From the NCBI GenBank assembly GCA_025965195.1, contig JAOPXK010000059.1, forward strand, positions 1 to 64,000: a stretch of 64,000 nucleotides of DNA. The letters run 5' to 3'. Both the position numbers and the translations under genes were made by a program. Under the pieces are notes generated by a model. The model saw only the letters and a list, made by a program, of their open reading frames with translations, made no database searches and had not been told where the DNA came from. Origin of the DNA: Marmoricola sp. Lineage in GTDB: Bacteria; Actinomycetota; Actinomycetes; Propionibacteriales; Nocardioidaceae. This document shows, in pieces, positions 1 through 7,607 of the stretch. How positions within the stretch are numbered: the stretch's first letter is position 1; the number at the start of each line of letters is the position of its first letter.

Positions 1-626
1 GCCGCTTGTTTCTCGCGGAGCTGTTCGGACTGCTCGGCCCGAAGCCGGTGGGTCTGCAGGTTGCGGCCGAGGACAAACCCCAACAGCAGGACGATCGGAT
101 ACTCGAGGGTCACCGAGGTGCTCGCGCCCAGCGACAGTCCGACCGACTCAGTGCCGACGATTCCCAGCGCGAGTACGGCGCAACCGGCCGCGAGGCTGGC
201 ATCGCTCCCAGCCGACACCGTGGCGGTGACTCCGAGGATGATGAACAAGTTGCCCGGAGGCACCGCGGAGGCGGCGCCGCAGAGCAAGGCAATCGCCCCG
301 AGCGCCCAGGGCAGCGCGGAGGTGTACCGGCCCTGGCCGGGCGCCGCGCGGTCGGCTGGAACCCAGACGGCGAGGAGAGCGGTCGCCACCGCGAATGCGA
401 CGACCTCCAGAACGCCCTTTGCCGTGCCGGGCCAGGGGTCGGTGAAGACGAACGCGCCCACCAGGACCAGCAAGAGCACCCGAACTGCCAGGTTCGCGAT
501 CCGAAGCACTGGCCCAGTATCGCCCGACGTACCCGTGGCCGGGCTGCCGGAGGCTCCCGAAGTCGTGGTCGAGGCCACTTCGGAACCTGGCCGGCGCCGA
601 GCGCTGCTCAACAGAAGATCGATCAT
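1..626 (-). CDS. Partial membrane sensor protein, probable NarL-type histidine kinase N-terminus
   Basis: First 208 codons of a minus-strand gene that leaves the window on the left, starting at the ATG at 626. A Ser/Thr/Gly-rich cytoplasmic start (about residues 1-42) is followed by four or five hydrophobic segments (about 43-62, 70-90, 104-140, 145-190). The visible end is the charged stretch LRAEQSEQLREKQAA, which resembles the coiled linker before the HisKA_3 domain of NarL-family sensor kinases. No phospho-acceptor histidine or ATPase domain lies in the window, so the kinase call rests on topology and this linker. It is divergent from the MMPL gene at 849 and shares with it a 222-bp intergenic region with a perfect palindrome. 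It could instead be another membrane protein with a cytoplasmic coiled coil. Confidence 0.55.
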   Translation of the reverse strand, partial: MIDLLLSSARRRPGSEVASTTTSGASGSPATGTSGDTGPVLRIANLAVRVLLLVLVGAFVFTDPWPGTAKGVLEVVAFAVATALLAVWVPADRAAPGQGRYTSALPWALGAIALLCGAASAVPPGNLFIILGVTATVSAGSDASLAAGCAVLALGIVGTESVGLSLGASTSVTLEYPIVLLLGFVLGRNLQTHRLRAEQSEQLREKQA

Positions 627-710
627 GGGCTGAGCCTCGGTCGCGTGTTGGGGACGCGCCCAACCTACGGCGACGCTGCCGGCCGCGCACCACCTTGTCG
701 GGTTGGTCTC

Positions 711-730
711 CGGTATGAGATCTCATACCG
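711..730. promoter_or_regulatory. Perfect 20-bp palindrome, candidate operator
   Basis: cggtatgagatctcataccg is a perfect inverted repeat with no spacer. It sits in the divergent region between the sensor-like gene (start 626, minus) and the MMPL gene (start 849, plus). The size and symmetry suit a dimeric repressor such as TetR or GntR. No regulator gene is adjacent inside the window. Confidence 0.6.
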
Positions 731-848
731 CGGCTCGTACCAGGCGCATGCCGGGAGTTCGTGAGATCAAACCAATGGGCCGATGCGTCTCGTGCCGGGT
801 CCGAGCGATCGTTGCCAGGAACCGACCCGAGGGGAACCACCGTCAGCC

Positions 849-2978
849 ATGTCCGACCTGCCAGCTTCTTCCGCCCGCCAGCGCCGACGGCCAGCGCCGG
901 TTGGTCGGTTCGGACGGACACTGCGGTGGCTGTCCTGGCCGGTCCTGGCTCTCTGGGTGCTCGCCATCATCGTCCTGCACCCGCTCGCCGGAAGCCTCTA
1001 CAAGGTCACCAACGACACGGCCGCGGCCAATTTGCCCTCCTCGGCATCCTCGACGCGCGTTGTCGCGATGCAGGAGGCCCAGCACAGCTCCGCTCGGCAG
1101 GTACAAACCGACACCGTGGCCGTCGTCGTTGCCCGTAAGGGCGGTCTCACCGCCGCAGACCGCACAGCCGTCAGCGATGCGCGTGCCGCGGTCGGACGCC
1201 TCGTCGGCCGGGTCGACGGGCTCGCCGCACCCGGTGCGTTGCGCCGTGCCCCCGACGGGCAGGCTGAGGTCTTCACCGCGGACGTGACCGCCCCGGCGCT
1301 CAATGAGACCGACATCGACACCACCGCAGTGCGCGCAGCTCGACGAGCAGTCGGACACGCCACTCGAGGCGCCGACAACGGGCTCCAGACGGCGGTGACC
1401 GGACAGGCTGCGGTCACCGTTGACGGTGGCAGCACCAGCCAGAACACCCTGCTGCTCACCGCCCTGGTCATCGTCGCGCTCGTCCTGCTGATCGTCTACC
1501 GCAGCATGTTGTTGTGGGTGTTCCCGCTGCTCGGTGCACTCGGCGGCATCGTCGTCGCCCAGGCCACCACCCACGGCCTCGCCAGCGCCGGGCTCACCGT
1601 CAGCTCGCTGTCCACCTCGATCCTGATCGTGTTGGCCTTCGGCGCGGCCAGCGACTATGCCGTCCTACTCATCCACCGCTATCGGACAGAGCTACGCCAC
1701 CACGCTGCGGCCGAAGACGCCATGGCCGCCGCGCTGCGCCGGACGCTGCCGACCCTTGGCGCGTCCGCCGGGACGGTGGTCGGAGCGATGCTCTGCCTGC
1801 TGGCCGCCGAGTCCGCTTCGCTGCACGGCCTCGGGCCTGTCGGGGCGGTCGCCATCGCCTCGGCGCTGCTCGCCCAGACGACCTTCCTCCCTGCCATGCT
1901 GCTCGTGTCCGGCCGCGCCGCGTTCTGGCCCCGCCCCCCTCGTGCCGGCGAGTTGGCGAACGAGGAATCCCGCTACTGGTCAGCCATCGGCGTCAGGGTC
2001 GCCAGCCACCCTGGGAGGGTCGGGCTCGCTGCCGTCGTCCTCCTCGGAGTCGCCTGCGTCGGCCTCGTCACGCTGCGGACCGACAACAACCCGCTCGCCA
2101 ACCTGAAGGGCCAACCCGAAAGCGTCGTCGGCGCCCGGCTCCTTGCCGAGCACTTCGGCGCGGGCGCCATCGGCCCCCTGGTCCTGCTCGCCCCACCGCA
2201 CGAAGCGGGCTCCGCTGCGGCGACGGCGCGATCAACGGCCGACGTTGCCGGCGTCGCGCCCGGCACATCGGTAGGCAGCTACGCCGACTACTCCGTCACG
2301 CTGTCGGTCGACCCCTACAGCAGGCGAGGGTTCGCTGCGGTCGTCAACCTCCGCCGACGGCTCGACCGGGACGCTCCGGGGTCGCTCGTCGGCGGCGACC
2401 CCGCTGTCCAGTACGACATCACGCAGGCCGCGGGCCGTGACGCCACCTTGCTCATCCCGCTCGTGCTCGTCGTCATCTTCATCGTCGTCGCCGTGCTCCT
2501 CCAGGCACTCCTCGCACCGCTCGTGCTCGTCCTCACCACCGCTCTCAGCTTCGCCGCCTCCTTCGGGCTGGCGAACCTGCTCTGGCGCTACGCGCTCGGC
2601 TATCCCGGCGTCGAGGCGCAGCTGCCCCTTTTCATCTTTGTCTTCCTCGTCGCGCTCGGCGTTGACTACAACATCTTCCTCGCCGCCCGCATCCGGGAAG
2701 AGACACACCAGATCGACACCCGCCGAGCAACGATCCGCGGGCTTGCGGTGACCGGGGGCGTCATCACCGCCGCCGGGATCATCCTGGCCGGCACCTTCGC
2801 CGCCCTCGCGCAGCAACCCGCAGTCGAGGTGACCCAGGTTGGTACCGCCATCGCCATCGGCGTCCTGCTCGACACCCTGGTCGCCCGAACCGTCCTCGTC
2901 CCCGCCGCGTTCCTCGCCATCGGCGAGCGCGTCTGGTGGCCCTCACGACCCGGAGCGGGGAATGAGCTGAGGCACTGA
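849..2978 (+). CDS. MMPL family (RND superfamily) membrane transporter
   Basis: A 709-residue integral membrane protein of the MMPL/RND type, whose members export lipids or drugs using the proton gradient. It shows the two-lobe layout: one TM helix near residue 35-52, a periplasmic region to about 195, a helix block (about 200-360), one TM at about 400-420, a second periplasmic region, and a second helix block (about 530-690). Intramembrane acidic residues expected for proton relay are visible in AFGAASDYAVLLIHRYR and ALGVDYNIFLAARI. The start at ATG 849 is preferred over an upstream in-frame ATG at 783 because the extra 22 residues look like untranslated DNA. It lacks the long C-terminal tail of mycobacterial MmpL lipid exporters, so drug or small-lipid export is as likely. 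A 20-bp palindrome lies 119 bp upstream. Substrate unknown. Confidence 0.9.
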   Translation: MSDLPASSARQRRRPAPVGRFGRTLRWLSWPVLALWVLAIIVLHPLAGSLYKVTNDTAAANLPSSASSTRVVAMQEAQHSSARQVQTDTVAVVVARKGGLTAADRTAVSDARAAVGRLVGRVDGLAAPGALRRAPDGQAEVFTADVTAPALNETDIDTTAVRAARRAVGHATRGADNGLQTAVTGQAAVTVDGGSTSQNTLLLTALVIVALVLLIVYRSMLLWVFPLLGALGGIVVAQATTHGLASAGLTVSSLSTSILIVLAFGAASDYAVLLIHRYRTELRHHAAAEDAMAAALRRTLPTLGASAGTVVGAMLCLLAAESASLHGLGPVGAVAIASALLAQTTFLPAMLLVSGRAAFWPRPPRAGELANEESRYWSAIGVRVASHPGRVGLAAVVLLGVACVGLVTLRTDNNPLANLKGQPESVVGARLLAEHFGAGAIGPLVLLAPPHEAGSAAATARSTADVAGVAPGTSVGSYADYSVTLSVDPYSRRGFAAVVNLRRRLDRDAPGSLVGGDPAVQYDITQAAGRDATLLIPLVLVVIFIVVAVLLQALLAPLVLVLTTALSFAASFGLANLLWRYALGYPGVEAQLPLFIFVFLVALGVDYNIFLAARIREETHQIDTRRATIRGLAVTGGVITAAGIILAGTFAALAQQPAVEVTQVGTAIAIGVLLDTLVARTVLVPAAFLAIGERVWWPSRPGAGNELRH

Positions 2979-3033
2979 TCGCCTCATCAGCTGCGCCAGA
3001 GCTCCCGAAGCTGTCAACGGCTACGGCGATCCG

Positions 3034-3039
3034 TAGGCT
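3034..3039 (+). promoter_or_regulatory. Leaderless -10 box for the NTF2-fold gene
   Basis: TAGGCT lies 7 nt before the ATG at 3047, so the transcript would begin at the start codon. There is no Shine-Dalgarno sequence. A small hairpin (3021-3036) overlaps the box. Confidence 0.6.
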
Positions 3040-3046
3040 CCGGCTC

Positions 3047-3493
3047 ATGAATGACGAGCACGGAACGGTCCGTTGGCTGGCCGCGAACGAGCCGCACCCC
3101 GCCCGGCTTGCCCAGCAGGCCGCGCTGCGCTGCGCGATCGCCGGTGACAAGCTCGGCTGGCTCGGCCTGTGGGCCGAGGACTGTGAGATCCACGACCCGG
3201 TCGGACCGTCGATCTTCGATGCGACCGGCGAAGGCCATCACGGCCCTGGGGGCATCGAGCATTTCTGGGACGTCGCGATCGCGCCGGTCACGCGGTTCGA
3301 CGTCGAGGTCCGAACGTCGCACGCCTGCGGGGACTCGGCTGCCCAGGAAGCGACGTTCGTGACGACGCTCTCCGACGGCACCCGTGCCGAGATCGACCTG
3401 ATGACGGTCTACCGGGTCGACCAGGCGGGGTTGATCGTCTCGATGCGCGCCTACTGGGAGCTCGAGCGGGTGCGGGTGACCTCTCCGGCCTGA
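3047..3493 (+). CDS. NTF2-like / SnoaL-like protein, ketosteroid-isomerase type
   Basis: A 148-residue single-domain protein of the NTF2/SnoaL alpha+beta barrel fold. The central stretch around residues 48-75 (CEIHDPVGPSIFDATGEGHH) matches steroid delta-isomerase-like members, where acidic residues in this part of the barrel act on the substrate. The C-terminal half has the alternating hydrophobic strands of the barrel wall (ATFVTTLSDGTRAEIDLMTV). It starts at an ATG 7 nt after a TAGGCT box and is probably translated from a leaderless mRNA. It stands alone between the MMPL gene and a convergent homocysteine methyltransferase gene whose stop is 6 bp away. The exact substrate cannot be read from sequence; a ketosteroid or other small cyclic molecule is possible. 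Confidence 0.75.
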   Translation: MNDEHGTVRWLAANEPHPARLAQQAALRCAIAGDKLGWLGLWAEDCEIHDPVGPSIFDATGEGHHGPGGIEHFWDVAIAPVTRFDVEVRTSHACGDSAAQEATFVTTLSDGTRAEIDLMTVYRVDQAGLIVSMRAYWELERVRVTSPA

Positions 3494-3499
3494 GTGGAC

Positions 3500-4378
3500 T
3501 CAGCCGAGGGCGTCCCGCATGGCACCGATGTGCTCGGGGGTCGAGCCGCAGCAGGCGCCGATCAGATCGATCCCGGCGTCGCGGAGAGCAACGGCGTGTG
3601 CAGCCATGTCGACGGCGGTGGCGTCGTACTCGAAGTGATCGCCCACCACCTGTGGCAGCCCGGCGTTGGACTGGGCGACGAGCAGCAGGCCTTCGGGACG
3701 CGCCGCGACGAGCTGGCCGGCGATGCTGGTCATCTCGCCCGGCCCCCGACCGCAGTTGGCACCGACCGCGTCGACGCCCACCGCAGCAAGGTGTCGTACG
3801 GCGTCGGCAGGACGCACCCCCATCATCGTCCGCAGGTTCACGTCGAAGCTCAGCGTGGCGATGATCGGGAGGTCGGGGACGACGGCCTTCGCTGCCGCCA
3901 CCGCTGCCTCGACCTCGGCGAGGTCGCTCATCGTCTCGATCAGGACGACGTCGATCCCGCCGTCCTTCAGGCCGGCGAGCTGCTCCTCGAAGAGCGCCTG
4001 GGCCGCGGCGGCATCCATCGTGCCGAGTGGGGCCATCAGCTCCCCGGTCGGGCCGAGGTCACCTGCCACCAGGATGCCGTGCGCGTCGGCGACGGACCGG
4101 GCGAGTGCCGCGGCAGCCTGGTTGAGCTCGTGGACGCGGTCCTCCAGTCCGTGCATCTGCAGGCGAGGACGGCTGCCGCCGAACGTGTTGGTGGTGAGGA
4201 TCCGAGCGCCGGCAGCGGCGTACGCCTCGTGACAGGCGCGGATGATCTCCGGTCGGTCGACGTTCCACAGCTCCCCGGCGCCACCGTCGGTCAGCCCGTT
4301 GTCCTGCAGCAGCGTGCCCATGCCGCCATCGACCAGGACTGCCGAGTCCGTGCCGAGCAGCGCGGTGAGCCGGTTCAC
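3500..4378 (-). CDS. Homocysteine S-methyltransferase family protein
   Basis: A 292-residue protein of the zinc-dependent homocysteine/betaine methyltransferase family (MmuM/BHMT type), which moves a methyl group from S-methylmethionine, SAM or a betaine to homocysteine to form methionine. The N-terminal VLVDGGMGTLLQDNGL is the family start motif. The zinc cysteines are visible as GANCGRGP (about residue 212) and GACCGSTPEHIGAM near the C-terminus (about 275-290). The length matches the short, single-domain family rather than full MetH. The start is a GTG that overlaps the stop of the upstream gene as GTGA (4375-4378), so the two are translationally coupled. The methyl donor cannot be decided from sequence. 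Confidence 0.88.
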   Translation of the reverse strand: MNRLTALLGTDSAVLVDGGMGTLLQDNGLTDGGAGELWNVDRPEIIRACHEAYAAAGARILTTNTFGGSRPRLQMHGLEDRVHELNQAAAALARSVADAHGILVAGDLGPTGELMAPLGTMDAAAAQALFEEQLAGLKDGGIDVVLIETMSDLAEVEAAVAAAKAVVPDLPIIATLSFDVNLRTMMGVRPADAVRHLAAVGVDAVGANCGRGPGEMTSIAGQLVAARPEGLLLVAQSNAGLPQVVGDHFEYDATAVDMAAHAVALRDAGIDLIGACCGSTPEHIGAMRDALG

Positions 4379-4680
4379 TGTTGCTCCGCAGCGGTCAGCG
4401 CGTCGAGATAGTCCGTGAGTGCCTGAGCCGGCCAGTCAGCCTCGAGCTCGGAGATGACCCGCGCGAGCACCGCTGTCGGATCACCTTCCGCGGGCGTCCA
4501 GTCCCCGCGGCGCCACCCCGCCAGGTAGTCGTCACTGCTGACCTCACCGAGCCGCATGGCGGCCTCGTCGATCGCACCCTGGAAGCGAGCGGCGAGCTGC
4601 GCCTTCACGCTCTGCTCGCCGTCCTTGGCCACAACGAGAGACGGCAGGTCGCGCCAGAAGGTCACTTGGTAGTCGGTCAC
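4375..4680 (-). CDS. Small conserved protein, PF13769-like (so-called virulence factor family)
   Basis: A 101-residue protein beginning with VTDYQVTFWRDLPSLVVAKD and containing FQGAIDEAAMRLGEVSSDDY and LAGWRRGDW. I recognise this as the small family labelled virulence factor (PF13769), which is often found beside folate or methionine C1 genes in actinobacteria; its biochemical role is unknown. The open frame extends to 4767, but the first 29 residues are basic and family-atypical. The GTG at 4680 is preceded by TACCCT at a 6-nt distance, a leaderless start. It overlaps the homocysteine methyltransferase by 4 nt, which suggests a shared role in methionine or C1 metabolism. Confidence 0.7.
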   Translation of the reverse strand: MTDYQVTFWRDLPSLVVAKDGEQSVKAQLAARFQGAIDEAAMRLGEVSSDDYLAGWRRGDWTPAEGDPTAVLARVISELEADWPAQALTDYLDALTAAEQQ

Positions 4681-4686
4681 CGGAAA

Positions 4687-4692
4687 AGGGTA
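4687..4692 (-). promoter_or_regulatory. Leaderless -10 box for the 4680 gene
   Basis: On the minus strand TACCCT is followed by 6 nt and then the GTG at 4680. It decides the start of the small conserved gene and drives the two-gene methionine operon. Confidence 0.55.
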
Positions 4693-4785
4693 GGCGTGCG
4701 GACGCCGCCTTTCACGCCGTCTTGCCTGGACATCCCGGTCCCCTCGTTCGCCGCGACGTGCATCCATGGAGTAGAACCTTTCCCT

Positions 4786-5379
4786 GTGTTGGATGACGAA
4801 GGCCCGATCGACGCCGCCGTACAGCAGATGCTGCGAGGCGACGAGGAGGCATTTCGCGTCGTCTATCGCGCTGTCCAGCCGGGTCTGCAGCGCTATCTGA
4901 CTGTTCTGGTCGGCTGGGCCGATGCCGAGGACGTCGCGTCAGAGACGTGGGGCCAGGCCGCGCGCGATCTGCACACGTTCTCCGGAGACGCCGATGGCTT
5001 CCGCGGCTGGATCACCACCATCGGCCGCCATCGAGCGCTTGACCATCTGCGTGCCAAAGGCCGGCGTCCGATGGCGGACATGGCGATCGACGACCTCCCG
5101 GAGCGAGCGTCACGTGACGACGTCGAGGGCGCCGCACTCGAGTCGCTCTCGACCGACGATGCGATCCGGCTGATCGGATCGCTTCCTCAGGAACAGGCAG
5201 AAGCCGTGTTGATGCGAGCAGTGCTCGGCCTCGACGCGAAGACGGCAGGCAAGATCCTTGGACGGAGTGCGGGAGCGGTGCGTACGGCGGCGTACCGGGG
5301 ACTGCGTGCACTCGCCGACCGGCTGCCGAACCCGGCCAGTGACACTTCTGAGTCTCCCGACGCTGAGGAACTGAGATGA
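4786..5379 (+). CDS. ECF-type RNA polymerase sigma factor
   Basis: A 197-residue sigma-70 family factor with region 2 (about residues 15-90, including ADAEDVASETWGQAARDLHT and FRGWITTIGRHRALDHLR) and region 4 (about 125-185, with LPQEQAEAVLMRAVLGLDAK and a helix-turn-helix ending SAGAVRTAAYRGLRAL). Region 3 is absent, as in ECF factors. It directs polymerase to a small regulon, usually under an anti-sigma factor. The GTG at 4786 is the first plausible start; an ATG at 4828 is an alternative just before region 2. Its stop overlaps the start of the next gene as ATGA (5376-5379), which ties it to the membrane protein below. Confidence 0.85.
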   Translation: MLDDEGPIDAAVQQMLRGDEEAFRVVYRAVQPGLQRYLTVLVGWADAEDVASETWGQAARDLHTFSGDADGFRGWITTIGRHRALDHLRAKGRRPMADMAIDDLPERASRDDVEGAALESLSTDDAIRLIGSLPQEQAEAVLMRAVLGLDAKTAGKILGRSAGAVRTAAYRGLRALADRLPNPASDTSESPDAEELR

Positions 5380-6191
5380 GCACACGACGAAGCAAGCGAC
5401 TCACGCGCCGGTCGGCCACCAGGGCCCTTGACCGACGCGGGCCATCGGGCGTTCAAGGAGTCGACGAGGTTCTGTCAGCCGCAGTGGCGCCGACAGGCCG
5501 GTCCGAGCTCAGCCGCGAGGCCGACGCTGTCGCGATGTTTCGCTCGTCTCATCACAGTCCTGTTCCTACTTCCGGGAGTCGCAACATGGTCAAGACAACT
5601 CTTTCCAAGCTTGCTGCCGCCAGGCTGATCGTCGCCGGCGCAACCACGGTGGTCCTCGCCACTGGCGGGGTGGCCCTCGCCGCCTCGACCGGTCACCTGT
5701 CGAACCCGCTCGGGGATGCACACCGGTCGGCGACGGGCACAACGCACTCCGCGAAGACGCCGGCGAGCGCCCCGAGCGCCGGTGACAGCCCCGTGGTCCC
5801 CCCGACCCCGGACGGTACCCCAGGCGCCTCGCCGTCGCCGTCGTACAAGGGCCTCTGTCAGGCCTATCAGGCCGGCGCAACCGCCAACGGGGGCAAGGTG
5901 CTCAGCAACCCGGCGTTCGTCGCTCTGGCCAAAGAGGCCGGCGGTGCGAGCAACGTTGCGACCTTCTGCGCGACCCTCATCGGCGCACCCGGGTCCCACC
6001 CAACCGGTCAGCCGACCACGCACCCGGCCCATCCGGCGAAGCCCACGCACCCGGCCAAGCCGACCCAGGCGGCGTCTCCGACGCACCCGGCGAAGCCCAC
6101 GCAGGCTGCCACCCCGACGCACCCCGCGCACCCGACCCATCCTGCGCAGCCGACGGCGCTACCCACCCAGTCGAACCCGCACGCGGGCTGA
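5376..6191 (+). CDS. Single-pass membrane protein with Pro/Thr/His repeats, probable anti-sigma factor
   Basis: A 271-residue protein with a basic cytoplasmic segment (1-70, with DEVLSAAVAPTGRSELSREA resembling the start of actinobacterial anti-sigma-like proteins), one TM helix (about 77-103, LIVAGATTVVLATGGVALAA), and an outer part. The outer part has a small Cys-containing domain (about 150-205, YKGLCQAYQAGATANGGKVL ... FCATLIG) and a low-complexity tail of repeated HPAKPTQ-like units. There is no HxxxCxxC zinc motif, so it would be a non-ZAS anti-sigma factor. Coupling to the sigma gene through ATGA supports that role. An internal ATG at 5586 follows a good GGGAG site, so a shorter secreted form is possible. 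A strong terminator follows. Confidence 0.65.
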   Translation: MSTRRSKRLTRRSATRALDRRGPSGVQGVDEVLSAAVAPTGRSELSREADAVAMFRSSHHSPVPTSGSRNMVKTTLSKLAAARLIVAGATTVVLATGGVALAASTGHLSNPLGDAHRSATGTTHSAKTPASAPSAGDSPVVPPTPDGTPGASPSPSYKGLCQAYQAGATANGGKVLSNPAFVALAKEAGGASNVATFCATLIGAPGSHPTGQPTTHPAHPAKPTHPAKPTQAASPTHPAKPTQAATPTHPAHPTHPAQPTALPTQSNPHAG

Positions 6192-6206
6192 CGTCCACGG
6201 ATCAAG

Positions 6207-6237
6207 GGCGGCGACCCCGCCCGTGGTCGCCGCCTTT
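6207..6237 (+). terminator. Rho-independent terminator after the sigma/anti-sigma pair
   Basis: A perfect 10-bp stem (GGCGGCGACC with GGTCGCCGCC) and an 8-nt loop, followed by TTTGT. It lies 15 bp after the stop at 6191. Confidence 0.8.
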
Positions 6238-6339
6238 GTCTGCTCAACTGTCTGCTCAACCCACCTCCGGGTTGGTACGGCGGCGCGACTCCCCAGCCCC
6301 GACTTGGGCACCGCTGCCGCCAGTGGCGACGCTGCTGAT

Positions 6340-6454
6340 CGTCCTTCAGGACCTCGCGACCCAACGCCGTGGTCAACCGTTCGAGGGCGGCGGTCCCGCT
6401 GGTCCACTCGTAGATGCCGGGTGGCGCCGTCGTCACGGTCACTCCCCTTGGCAC
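6340..6454 (-). pseudogene. Possible remnant of a barstar-like antitoxin gene
   Basis: On the minus strand, starting at GTG 6454 or an internal GTG after AAGGGGA, the translation begins VTVTTAPPGIYEWTSG and goes on TAALERLTTALGREVL before becoming low-complexity and unlike any protein. The start resembles the opening of actinobacterial barstar-family proteins, which begin with a PPGVYRW-like motif. The homology ends after about 40 residues and the frame runs without a sensible stop into the antisense of the preceding gene. I read it as a decayed fragment or chance similarity. The rest of 6238-6460 holds no other recognisable element. Confidence 0.22.
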
Positions 6455-6458
6455 CCGC

Positions 6459-6482
6459 TGTAATGTTGATTACATGATTACA
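6459..6482 (+). promoter_or_regulatory. Inverted and direct ATTACA repeats over a start codon, candidate operator
   Basis: TGTAAT and ATTACA form a 6-4-6 inverted repeat at 6459-6474. GATTACA recurs 8 bp later at 6476-6482, so three half sites cover the -10 box and the start codon at 6474. A protein bound here would block both transcription and start-codon access. Confidence 0.5.
6461..6466 (+). promoter_or_regulatory. Leaderless -10 box for the 6474 gene
   Basis: TAATGT lies 7 nt before the ATG at 6474, with no Shine-Dalgarno. It is embedded in the inverted repeat 6459-6474. Confidence 0.6.
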
Positions 6483-7004
6483 CAAGAGTCGATCGAGCGC
6501 GTTCGCGGCTGGTTCACCGGCCGCCTCTCCAAGGAGTGGCAGGCCGAGCCTGCCCGCATCACGATTGATCGTGAAGAGATCACGATCGTCCTTACCATCC
6601 CCGATGTCGACCTCTCCGGCGCCGAGGCGAAGCCGTCCGAAGCGGAGTCCGACGAGGCCAGGGCCGGACGGACCAAGGCGTTCCGTGAGGAGACCCGCGC
6701 CGAACGGATCAAGATCGCCCGCGAGGCCGAGCACCGCTACGAGCGCAAGGTGTCCTGGGGCGTCTCGGTCGGTGGCCGCGAAGAGCTCTGGACCCATGTC
6801 GCAGCTCCGGTCATGACCCGACTGCGGCAGCCCGAACGACTGGTGCTGGACACCCTGGTCGATGCCGGCGTGGCACGTTCGCGCGCCGACGCCCTCGCCT
6901 GGTGCGTGCGTCTCGTCGGCCAGCACGAGGACGAGTGGCTGGGCGAGCTGCGTCAGGTGATGGACCACGTTGCCGACGTACGAAGCAAGGGCCCGACCGC
7001 CTGA
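6474..7004 (+). CDS. Hypothetical protein with a C-terminal RHH-like segment
   Basis: A 176-residue soluble protein. I do not recognise a named domain. It begins MITQESIERVRGWFTGRLSK, has a beta-rich segment (ITIDREEITIVLTIPDVDL), a highly charged Glu/Arg-rich helical middle (about 60-95, likely coiled), and a C-terminal stretch (about 120-160) with RLVLDTLVDAGVARSRADAL that looks like the helix-turn-helix part of ribbon-helix-helix proteins. The upstream ATG at 6414 is rejected because the leaderless -10 box TAATGT sits exactly 7 nt before 6474. The ATTACA repeats over its own start would suit autoregulation. A DNA-binding regulator is inferred only. Confidence 0.6.
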   Translation: MITQESIERVRGWFTGRLSKEWQAEPARITIDREEITIVLTIPDVDLSGAEAKPSEAESDEARAGRTKAFREETRAERIKIAREAEHRYERKVSWGVSVGGREELWTHVAAPVMTRLRQPERLVLDTLVDAGVARSRADALAWCVRLVGQHEDEWLGELRQVMDHVADVRSKGPTA

Positions 7005-7033
7005 GGAAGCCACTACCCGGAAGCGACCGTGGT

Positions 7034-7474
7034 TCAGAGGTCGAGCTCGTAGACGATGAAGCCGCGGTTCTCCGCAACCTGGTCGTAGAGCCGTCGTGCC
7101 GTCGTGTTGCCTGCCTGGGTCTGCCAGTAGAGGCTGCTGCAGCCCCGGGCGCGCGCCCAACGTCCCACCTCGGCGATCAGCGCCCGGGCCACGCCGAGCC
7201 CGCGGGCATCGGCGGCGGTGAACAGGTCCTCGAGGTAGCAGACGTCCGCCGCCCACGTGTTGGCGTGGGTCAGGAAGTGGGTGATGCCCACCAGCCTCCC
7301 GTCGAGCCTGGCTCCGAACGCGTGCATGCGGGTGTCCTCCGCAAAGGCATCCCACGCCCGGTCATACATCTCCGGACCGAGCTCGTGCTCGTAGAAGTCG
7401 AGGTAGCCGCGGAAGAGCGCATCCCAGTCGGCACGGTCATCGGGGGTCAGCTTTCCGATCGTGATCACGGCCAT
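7034..7474 (-). CDS. GNAT family N-acetyltransferase
   Basis: A 146-residue GNAT-fold acetyltransferase using acetyl-CoA. Motif A is visible as [20 protein letters not shown] (about residues 83-102), with the pyrophosphate-binding RGLGVA loop, and motif B in [20 protein letters not shown]. The ending GFIVYELDL is typical of small GNAT enzymes. The acceptor substrate is unknown; amines or protein N-termini are common in the family. It is monocistronic and its ATG follows TAGCGT by 6 nt, a leaderless start. It is convergent with the gene ending at 7004. Confidence 0.85.
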   Translation of the reverse strand: MAVITIGKLTPDDRADWDALFRGYLDFYEHELGPEMYDRAWDAFAEDTRMHAFGARLDGRLVGITHFLTHANTWAADVCYLEDLFTAADARGLGVARALIAEVGRWARARGCSSLYWQTQAGNTTARRLYDQVAENRGFIVYELDL

Positions 7475-7480
7475 GGCCGG

Positions 7481-7486
7481 ACGCTA
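7481..7486 (-). promoter_or_regulatory. Leaderless -10 box for the GNAT gene
   Basis: On the minus strand TAGCGT is followed by 6 nt and the ATG at 7474. No ribosome binding site is present. Confidence 0.6.
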
Positions 7487-7607
7487 CCTGCACTTGGAGC
7501 GCCCGGCACCGAATGCGATGACGCGCACCACCCGTTGACCGGCGTACGCCGGACCCGGAGACTCGACCCGTCCCAGCCGCCAGTCTCGGTCCCAACGAAG
7601 GACGCTC

